From assembly GCF_022414575.1 (NCBI RefSeq), contig NZ_JADWYQ010000036.1, positions 1 through 64,000 of the forward strand: a stretch of 64,000 nt of DNA, given 5' to 3'. Source of the stretch: Streptomyces sp. MUM 178J (GTDB lineage Bacteria > Actinomycetota > Actinomycetes > Streptomycetales > Streptomycetaceae). Below are positions 50,644 through 57,205 of this stretch, one piece after another; within the stretch, counting starts at the first letter, position 1, and the number at the start of each line of letters is the position of its first letter. The position numbers were made by a program, and so were the translations under genes. Below the pieces are notes generated by a model. That model did not search any database. It was not told the DNA's origin and worked only from the letters and a program-made list of their open reading frames with translations.

Positions 50644-52002
50644 GTGTCAGTTGAGTCGAGGCCGACCTCCCGGCCGGTTCCCGCCCCGCCCGGGGCTGTG
50701 CCGCTGCTCGGCCACGCCCTGAGGCTGTGGCGGGATCCGCTCGGCTTCCTCAAGTCGCTGCACGTGTACGGGGATCTGGTCCGGGTCAACCTCGGGACGA
50801 TGCCCGTCTATATCGCCACATCGGCCGAGTTGGTGCACGAGGTAACGGTGAGGCAGGCCCGCAGTTTCGAGAAGGGGCGGTTGTTCGACCGTCTGCGGCC
50901 GCTGGCGGGCAATGGGCTCGCCACGGCCAACGGCGAGGTCCACCGCAGGCACCGCCGGCTGATCCAGCCGATGTTCCACCCTCAGCGGATCTCCTCGTAC
51001 GCCGACGCGATGAGCGCCAACGCACGTGCCCTGGCGGACTCCTGGACGCCGGGACAGCACATCGAGATGGAAGCCGCCATGGCCGGCTACGCCGTCGAGA
51101 CACTCGCCTCGACCATGTTCTCCACCGACATCGGGCTGCCGGCCGTAGAGGCAGTGCGGGAGAACCTGCCCATCGTGCTGAAGAACATGCTCATACGGGC
51201 GGCCTCGCCCAAGCTCCTCGACCGCTTCCCGATCAAGCCGAACCGCGACTTCGACGCCGCGGCGGCACGGCTGCGCTCGGTCATCGACGAGGTCGTGGCC
51301 GCTACCCGGCGCTCCGGACGAACGGGCTACAACGATCTGCTGTCGGTGGTCCTGGCCGCGCAGGACGACGAGACCGGCGAGTCGCTGTCCGACGCGGAGG
51401 TGCGGGACGAGCTGAGCACGATCCTGTTCGCCGGGGCGGAGACCACCGCATCCACTCTCGCGTGGACCTTCCACGAGCTGGCCCGCCACCCCGAAGTGGA
51501 GCAACAGCTCGTGGACGAGATCGAGGAAGTCGTCGGCGACCGGCAGGTCACCGTCGAGGACGTGCCGCAACTGGTCGCCGTCCGGCGCGTGCTGGACGAG
51601 GTGATCCGGCTGCACGGCGTGACGATGCTGATGCGCCGTACCACCGCCCCCGTCGAGCTGGGCGGCTTCACACTCCCGGTCGGCACGGAGGTCGCCTTCA
51701 GTCTGTACGCGCTGCACCGGCATCCTGGCCTGTACGCCGAACCCGACCGTTTCGACCCCGACCGCTGGCTGCCCGAGCGGCGCACGGAGATCGACCGCAG
51801 GTCGTACATCCCTTTCGGGGCGGGCAACCGCAAGTGCATCGGGGACGCCTTCGTGTGGACTGAGGCGACGATCGCCCTGGCGACGGTGCTGGCACGCTGG
51901 CAGCTGCGCCCGGTACCGGGTCACACCCCGAAAGAGGTGGCGTCGGCGGTCGCCCATCCCGACCGCGTGCCCATGACCGTCCACCCCCGCACAGCGGCCT
52001 GA
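50644..52002 (+). CDS. Cytochrome P450, likely sesquiterpene oxidase
   Basis: 452 residues from GTG (VSVESRPTSRPVPAP), with GGAAGAAGGG in front, 25 bases after the terpene synthase. Canonical P450: I-helix LFAGAETTAST, ExxR present as DEVIRLHG, PERF-like region FDPDRWLPER, heme loop FGAGNRKCIGD with C398. The N-terminal PLLGHALRLWRDPLGFLKSLHVYGDLVRVNLG resembles the P450s paired with terpene synthases (CYP170/CYP183-like). It probably oxidises the selinadiene made by the neighbour. No ferredoxin gene is adjacent. It ends 8 bases before the convergent LysR stop. Confidence 0.9.
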   Translation: MSVESRPTSRPVPAPPGAVPLLGHALRLWRDPLGFLKSLHVYGDLVRVNLGTMPVYIATSAELVHEVTVRQARSFEKGRLFDRLRPLAGNGLATANGEVHRRHRRLIQPMFHPQRISSYADAMSANARALADSWTPGQHIEMEAAMAGYAVETLASTMFSTDIGLPAVEAVRENLPIVLKNMLIRAASPKLLDRFPIKPNRDFDAAAARLRSVIDEVVAATRRSGRTGYNDLLSVVLAAQDDETGESLSDAEVRDELSTILFAGAETTASTLAWTFHELARHPEVEQQLVDEIEEVVGDRQVTVEDVPQLVAVRRVLDEVIRLHGVTMLMRRTTAPVELGGFTLPVGTEVAFSLYALHRHPGLYAEPDRFDPDRWLPERRTEIDRRSYIPFGAGNRKCIGDAFVWTEATIALATVLARWQLRPVPGHTPKEVASAVAHPDRVPMTVHPRTAA

Positions 52003-52010
52003 GCGGAGCG

Positions 52011-52922
52011 TCAGGGCTCCTCCCGGGCCGCCGCCGCGTCCCGCAGGGCCGTCAGCAGGCGGGCGGTCCCGGGGGCCGCCTCGGCGCCGCGGCGGACCGC
52101 GGCGATGACATGGCGGCGGGGCTGATCCGCCGCCAGGACGCGCATCGCCACACCCGCGGGGCGTTCCGCGGCCGCCATACGGGGGATGAGGGCGACGCCC
52201 ATCCCCGCCTCGACCATCGCCAGGATCGCGGCCCACCCGGACGCCGAGTGGGCCTGTTCGGGGACAAACCCGGCCGCCTCGCATGCGGTGAGCGTGATCT
52301 GGGACCACGGGCCGCTGCCGCCGAAGATCCACCGCTCGCCGGACAGCTCCGCCAGCCGCAGCCCTGGCGCGGCGGCCAGCGGATGGCCGGCGGGCAGCGC
52401 CACGTCGAGGGGGTCGGCGAGCAGCGGCGCCCTGCTGAAGCGGGCGTCGCGGGCCGTGGGCGCATGCGCCGCGAGGGAGAGTGCGAGGTCCACGTCGCCG
52501 GACGACAGCAGCTCGTACGCCTGTGCCGCCTCCGCCTCTCGGACCCGCACCTCCAGGTCCGGATGCGCCGTGCGGAGCTTTCGCACCGCGGGGACGACGA
52601 GCGCGGGCACGGCCGTCGAGAACGCGCCGATGCGCACCCGCCCGGTCTCACCGCGCCGATAGGCCGTCAGTTCGGCGTCGGCCTGCTCCAGCCGGGCGAA
52701 GACCTCCTCCGCGTGCCTCAGCACCAGATGGGCCGCGCCGGTGAGCCGGACCCGCCGGCCGTGGGCTTCGAGCAGTTCCACCCCGAGTTGCCGGGCGAGG
52801 TTGGCCAGCTGCTGCGAGACGGCCGAGGGGGTCATCGACAGCGCCTCGGCGGCGGCCGTGACGGTTCCCCGCTCGTGCAGCGTGCGCAGAATCCGCAGCT
52901 TTCTGACGTCCCATTCGGTCAT
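52011..52922 (-). CDS. LysR-family transcriptional regulator
   Basis: 303 residues. N-terminal helix-turn-helix (LRILRTLHERGTVTAAAEAL, then SMTPSAVSQQLANLARQLGV) and a C-terminal effector-binding domain (periplasmic-protein-like). It lies 19 bases downstream of the EamA transporter gene on the same strand, so both are probably in one transcript and the regulator may control the exporter and itself. The effector is unknown. Confidence 0.92.
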   Translation of the reverse strand: MTEWDVRKLRILRTLHERGTVTAAAEALSMTPSAVSQQLANLARQLGVELLEAHGRRVRLTGAAHLVLRHAEEVFARLEQADAELTAYRRGETGRVRIGAFSTAVPALVVPAVRKLRTAHPDLEVRVREAEAAQAYELLSSGDVDLALSLAAHAPTARDARFSRAPLLADPLDVALPAGHPLAAAPGLRLAELSGERWIFGGSGPWSQITLTACEAAGFVPEQAHSASGWAAILAMVEAGMGVALIPRMAAAERPAGVAMRVLAADQPRRHVIAAVRRGAEAAPGTARLLTALRDAAAAREEP

Positions 52923-52941
52923 GCGCGGCCACGGTACCGGC

Positions 52942-53928
52942 TCATCGGGAGCGCCCTGTGGCGGCCAGGGCGACTCCGCCGAGGATCAGCCCCATGCACA
53001 GCAGCCCGGCCGGGCCGGTCCGCTCGCCGAGGATGACGAAGGAGAGGGCGGCGACGCACACGGGCTGGAGGTGGTAGACGACGCCCGCGCCGGCCGGGCC
53101 GATCAGCGCGACCGCCTTGTTCCAGGCGAAGTACGCGAGCGCGGAGGAGAACACGCCTACGTAGAGCAGTGGTCCGACGGTCGCCGCGGTCGGCTCGAAG
53201 CCGCCCTGGACGGCGACGCTGAGGGCGTGGGCGGGAGCCAGCAGCAGCGTGCCGAGCACGAAGGCGGCGAAGAGGAACGGCAGGCCGTCCAGCTCCGGCG
53301 GGCGGCGGCGCAGCAGGGCGCTGTACGAGGCGAAGCTCACCGCGGCCGCGAGCATCCACAGTTCACCCGCGGCGAAGCCGGAGGGCAGCGCTCCGTCGCC
53401 GGACAGCAGCAGCACTCCGAGACAGGCGACGGCCAGGCCCGTTGTGCGCCGGAGGCCGAGGCGGGTCCCGCCGAGCCGTTCGCACACCGCCATCAGCACC
53501 GGCGAGGCGGCCATGATCATGCCCATGGTTGAGGCGGGGGCGGTCAGGCCCGCCTGGTTGACGAGTGTGTTGTAGAGGGTGACGCCCAGGAGGGCGGCGA
53601 GGGTGACATAGCCCAGATGGCGGCGGATCAGGGTGCGCTGCCGCCAGGTCGCGCGCAGGGCGAAGGGGGCGAGGACGGCGATCGCCGCGATCCAGCGCCA
53701 GAACGCCGCCTGCACGGGCGGCACGGAGTCGTTCAGGGCGCGGGAGGTGATGAAGCTGCCGGACCAGACGACGGTCGCGACCGCGGCGAGGAGGAGCCCG
53801 GCGGCGGACATCCGCCGTACGGAACCCGAGCCGGTGCCCGAGCCGGAGCCTGCGGCGCGGGCGGGGGCCGGGGCGGCGGCGGGCGCAGGGGCGGTGCTGC
53901 GGACGCGGGTCTGTTCGGCGTGGGCCAT
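52942..53928 (-). CDS. EamA-family drug/metabolite transporter
   Basis: 328 residues from the ATG at 53928 (MAHAEQTRVRST); the frame is open far upstream but that is the antisense of other sequence. A Pro/Ala-rich N-terminal tail of about 40 residues is followed by ten membrane helices in two EamA repeats (VVWSGSFITSRALND in the first). Exporters of amino acids, nucleotide precursors or small metabolites; the substrate is unknown. A TTCATGAA palindrome at 54031-54038 in its upstream region may be an operator. Confidence 0.9.
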   Translation of the reverse strand: MAHAEQTRVRSTAPAPAAAPAPARAAGSGSGTGSGSVRRMSAAGLLLAAVATVVWSGSFITSRALNDSVPPVQAAFWRWIAAIAVLAPFALRATWRQRTLIRRHLGYVTLAALLGVTLYNTLVNQAGLTAPASTMGMIMAASPVLMAVCERLGGTRLGLRRTTGLAVACLGVLLLSGDGALPSGFAAGELWMLAAAVSFASYSALLRRRPPELDGLPFLFAAFVLGTLLLAPAHALSVAVQGGFEPTAATVGPLLYVGVFSSALAYFAWNKAVALIGPAGAGVVYHLQPVCVAALSFVILGERTGPAGLLCMGLILGGVALAATGRSR

Positions 53929-54075
53929 CGGCGGTGATCTGCCTCTCTCCCCGTGAGGGGGTGGATCGCTCGGGTGTGATCCACCGTGGCCGAGACCGAT
54001 TGCCCAGGTCCATCGAATGTTTTTGACGTATTCATGAAGTGAAACTGAATGATCGCGGGGGTGCGGGCACACAAA

Positions 54076-54110
54076 AGCGCTCCGGGGCGCGATGGACGCA
54101 CCGGAGCGCT
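54076..54110 (-). terminator. Rho-independent terminator after the 81-residue protein
   Basis: AGCGCTCCGG (54076-54085) and CCGGAGCGCT (54101-54110), a perfect 10-bp stem with a 15-base loop. Read leftward, a TTTTGT tract follows. Confidence 0.9.
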
Positions 54111-54122
54111 GTGAGAGGTCTG

Positions 54123-54368
54123 TCAGCTCTGCTGCGGCTTCCCGGACTTGTCGAGGACCATCACCAGGCCCGCGATCAGCACGAAGAGGCCGATCGGCAG
54201 CACGACGAAGAGGCCGACGGTCTCGGCCACGCTCAGGCCGGGGCCGGGGTCGTCGCCGTCGTCTCGCGTGAGGGCGGACGCAGCGGGCGACATCAGCAGC
54301 ATCATCAGCGTCGTGCCGGCCGCGAGGGCACCGGCGCGCAAGGCGTTCTTCTTGTCCACGGTGCCCAA
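54123..54368 (-). CDS. Small membrane protein with probable signal peptide
   Basis: 81 residues (MGTVDKKNALRAGAL). A hydrophobic segment at about 10-32 ends in an ASALTRD-like signal cleavage region. An acidic linker (DDGDDPGPG) follows, then a second membrane helix (about 47-72) and a short basic tail (DKSGKPQQS). Probably a membrane protein with both ends inside, or a cleaved secretory protein with a C-terminal anchor. It begins 12 bases after malQ ends, so it may share the malQ transcript. Function unknown. Confidence 0.75.
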   Translation of the reverse strand: MGTVDKKNALRAGALAAGTTLMMLLMSPAASALTRDDGDDPGPGLSVAETVGLFVVLPIGLFVLIAGLVMVLDKSGKPQQS

Positions 54369-54380
54369 CGTAGCGAACGG

Positions 54381-56609
54381 CTATGAGGGGCGCGCGCCCG
54401 GGGGTGCCGTACGGGGCGTGCGGGCGGCCCGCGGGGCGTGGAAGACGGCGAGCAGCCGGTGCAGCCGGGGCGAGGCGGCCAGCTCCTCCAGGCTCAGCGG
54501 ATGCCCGTCGGCGTCGGCGACGGGCAGCCGCCAGTTCGGGTACTGGTCCCAGGTGCCGGGCAGGTTCTGCGGGCGGCGGTCGCCTGCCGCGTCGGGCAGC
54601 CAGATGCCCGTCATCCGGGCCGGGGTGCGCCGCAGAAAGCGGTAGACCGCGCGGATCTCGCCCTCCTCGTCGCCCGCGCCTTCGGGCAGCAGCTCCAGGG
54701 CGCCGAGCAGACCGAGCCATTCGGCCACTTCCGCTGCCTGGTCGGTGCGCTCCCGTTCGAGGGGGCGGGTGAGCAGCCCCAGCCTGTGGCGCAGGGCCAG
54801 ATGGTCGCCGGAGAGCCGGGCGGCGGTGGACGGCAGATCGTGGGTGGCGGCCGTGGCGACGCAGTCCCTGCGCCATCGCTCGGGGGGCAGCGGGCGGCCC
54901 GTGCCGGCCCAGTCGCGTTCGAACCACAGCACGGATGTGCCGAGGACGCCCCGCCGGGACAGCGCCTCCCGTACGCCGGGCTCGACGGTCCCGAGGTCCT
55001 CCCCTATGACGACGGCTCCGGCCCGGTGCGCCTCCAGGACGAGGAGGGCGAGCATCGCCTCGGCGTCGTACCGGACGTAGGCGCCCTCGGTGGGCGGGCG
55101 GCCCTGGGGGACCCACCAGAGGCGGAAGAGCCCCATCACATGGTCGATGCGCAGGGCGCCCGCATGGCGCAGGGCGGAGCGCAGCAGTCCGCGGTACGGG
55201 GCGAAGCCGGAGGCGGCGAGCACGTCGGGCCGCCACGGAGGCAGGCCCCAGTCCTGGCCCCGGGCGTTGAAGGCGTCCGGGGGCGCGCCGACGGACATTC
55301 CCTCGGCGAAGACCTCGCGCTGGGCCCAGGCGTCCGCGCCGCCGGGGTGCACGCCCACCGCGAGGTCGTGGACGACCCCGACGGACATGCCCGCTTCGTC
55401 GGCGGCCCGGGCGGCGGCGGCGAGCTGCCGGTCGGCGAGCCAGGCGAGACGGCAGTGGAAGTCCACCCGGTCCAGCAGCTCGCGCCGGGCCCGGCCGGTC
55501 TCCGTCGACCGCGGATCCTGCAGGGCTGCGGGCCAGGAGCGCCACTCGGGGCCGTACACATCGGCGAGCGCGCACCAGGTGGCATGGTCCTCCAGGGCCT
55601 GGCCCTGCTCGGCGAGGAAGTCGCAGTAGGCGGCCCGGCGACCGGGGCCGAGCGGGACGCGGAGCACGATCCCGAGCGCCTCGCGCTTGAGCGCCCACAC
55701 CGCGTCCCGGTCGATCAGCGCGCCCTTGTCCAGCACGGCGGAGCGCAGCTCCGCGCCGCGCTCGCGCAGGGCCTGGAGCCGTTCGCGGTCCGGCCCCGCG
55801 GCCGCCAGGGTGTACTCCGGCACCTCCTCGACGCGCAGATGCACGGGGTCGGGGAAGCGGCGCGAGGACGGCCGGTACGGGGAGGGGTCGGTCGTCGGCC
55901 GTCCGGGAACAGCCGCATGAAGCGGGTTGACCTGCACGAACCCGGCTCCGAGTGACCGCCCCGACCAGGCGGCGAGCTCTGCGAGGTCGCCGAGGTCGCC
56001 CATGCCCCAGGAGCGTGTGGACAGCAGCGAGTACAGCTGCACCAGGAAGCCGTGCACCCGTTCGGGGGCTTCGGGCGCGCGGGCGGGCGCGACGATGAGG
56101 GTGCAGCTGCCGGTGCGGCCGTCGGGGGTCTCGGCGGACAGCCGGTGCACGCCGTAGGGCAGGTGCGCCAAGTCGGTCACCTCGGCGGCGGGCGGCCGCG
56201 GGGCTGCGTCGCGAGGCGGGTCCGACACGGCGGCCGGCCTGGGAGGTGCGGCGGCCGGCCTGGGAGGTGCGGCGGGCGGGCGGCTCGGCGGCTCGCCCGC
56301 CCGCAGGCGGTCCGGACGTTCGCCGTCCTCGGCCTCGACCCGAAGGGAGGTTCCCTCGGGGAGGCCCGTCAGGGCGGGTGGCAGTGGCTCCGATCGCCAC
56401 AGGACGACCGTCCGGGGCAGGAGTCGGGCCGCGTGGGCGGATTCCGCGCGGTGCAGGGCGTCGCGCATGGCGGCCGGTGTGGAGGCGTCGACCCCCAGCG
56501 CGGCGAGGACCGCGATGACCGTTGCCTCAGGGACGGCGACGCGGACGCCCTCGGAGGGCTCGTAGTCGGTGGCGACTCCGTGCAGCGCGGCGAGCCGGGC
56601 AAGGCCCAT
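54381..56609 (-). CDS. malQ: 4-alpha-glucanotransferase (amylomaltase)
   Basis: 742 residues, a GH77 enzyme of the longer actinobacterial type with an extra N-terminal region (about 1-150, with Pro/Arg-rich PPAAPPRPAAAPPRP). GH77 motifs: SRSWGMGDLGDLAELA, FVQVNPLHA, LRIDHVMGLFRLWWVP, the catalytic glutamate in GEDLGTVEPGVRE, and TATHDLPSTAARLSG. It transfers alpha-1,4-glucan segments in maltodextrin and glycogen metabolism. The ATG at 56609 is preceded by CAGGAG. It lies 19 bases downstream of the tandem-repeat protein gene, probably in one transcript with it. Confidence 0.94.
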   Translation of the reverse strand: MGLARLAALHGVATDYEPSEGVRVAVPEATVIAVLAALGVDASTPAAMRDALHRAESAHAARLLPRTVVLWRSEPLPPALTGLPEGTSLRVEAEDGERPDRLRAGEPPSRPPAAPPRPAAAPPRPAAVSDPPRDAAPRPPAAEVTDLAHLPYGVHRLSAETPDGRTGSCTLIVAPARAPEAPERVHGFLVQLYSLLSTRSWGMGDLGDLAELAAWSGRSLGAGFVQVNPLHAAVPGRPTTDPSPYRPSSRRFPDPVHLRVEEVPEYTLAAAGPDRERLQALRERGAELRSAVLDKGALIDRDAVWALKREALGIVLRVPLGPGRRAAYCDFLAEQGQALEDHATWCALADVYGPEWRSWPAALQDPRSTETGRARRELLDRVDFHCRLAWLADRQLAAAARAADEAGMSVGVVHDLAVGVHPGGADAWAQREVFAEGMSVGAPPDAFNARGQDWGLPPWRPDVLAASGFAPYRGLLRSALRHAGALRIDHVMGLFRLWWVPQGRPPTEGAYVRYDAEAMLALLVLEAHRAGAVVIGEDLGTVEPGVREALSRRGVLGTSVLWFERDWAGTGRPLPPERWRRDCVATAATHDLPSTAARLSGDHLALRHRLGLLTRPLERERTDQAAEVAEWLGLLGALELLPEGAGDEEGEIRAVYRFLRRTPARMTGIWLPDAAGDRRPQNLPGTWDQYPNWRLPVADADGHPLSLEELAASPRLHRLLAVFHAPRAARTPRTAPPGARPS

Positions 56610-56628
56610 GCGGACTCCTGTTCAGATG

Positions 56629-56925
56629 TCAGACTCCTGGCGCCGACGCCCCTCCGGCCGTGCCGTACGCGGTCGGCTCGCTGGTCAGGGGTGCGATGTC
56701 GGTGAGCGGGGGCTCGCTGGTGAGCGGGGTGGCCTGGGTGAGCGGGGGCTCGCTGGTGAGCGGGGTGGCCTGGGCGAGGGGGGGCTCGCTGGTGAGCGGG
56801 GTGGCCTGGGCGAGGGGCGCGATGTCCTCGAACGGGCAGGGTGCGGTGATGTCGTCGGCAGGCGCTGCGGGCGCCGGGACCTGTTTGGACAGGGCGGAGA
56901 GCAGCAGGTTCGCGGATGCGGCCAC
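56629..56925 (-). CDS. Unrecognised 98-residue protein with 12-residue tandem repeats
   Basis: The GTG at 56925 has GAGGAG nine bases upstream. Residues 1-37 form a leader (VAASANLLLSALSKQVPAPA ... APCPFEDIAP) with one cysteine. Residues 38-85 are four tandem copies of a 12-residue unit, consensus L(A/T)QATPLTSEPP, the last being LTDIAPLTSEPT. The tail is AYGTAGGASAPGV. No signal peptide, membrane helix or known domain. It ends 19 bases before malQ, so it may be co-transcribed. I do not recognise it; a surface or RiPP-like precursor is a guess only. The GC repeat itself biases codon use, so coding status is likely but not proven. Confidence 0.6.
   Translation of the reverse strand: MAASANLLLSALSKQVPAPAAPADDITAPCPFEDIAPLAQATPLTSEPPLAQATPLTSEPPLTQATPLTSEPPLTDIAPLTSEPTAYGTAGGASAPGV
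56671..56814. repeat. Four tandem 36-bp repeats inside the 98-residue protein gene
   Basis: The top-strand unit reads roughly GGTGGCCTGGGTGAGCGGGG then GCTCGCTGGTGAGCGG, giving twelve codons on the bottom strand. The unit length is a multiple of three, so gain or loss of units keeps the frame. Confidence 0.9.
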
Positions 56926-57205
56926 GGTGGTGACTCCTCGTCGAAGCAGCGTGCGGGCAGTAGGCGATGGGATACGGCACCCCTACCCAGCGGACGCGTT
57001 CACATCCGTATCCGATCAGCCGACGTGTTCCGCGTCACACTCCGTACCCCGGACGGCAGTTGTCTCAAACACGGTCGACAGCGGGCGTGCCAGGCCTTGC
57101 AGCAGGCAAAAGACGCACAACGACCACGTGCATTGACACCCTCACCGTGCGGGTGGTGGGCTCGAATCCGACCTGAACGTCAGGGGAGAGCGAGGGGAGA
57201 CGGTC

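Noticed and set aside
53929..56400. Upstream extension of the EamA frame through the malQ region
   Set aside because: The extension is Arg/Pro-rich, runs through malQ in another frame and lacks homology; the membrane protein begins at 53928.
57125..57180. A tRNA-like stretch (GGTGGGCTCGAATCCGACC) before the GH84-like gene
   Set aside because: No acceptor stem or anticodon arm can be built around it.
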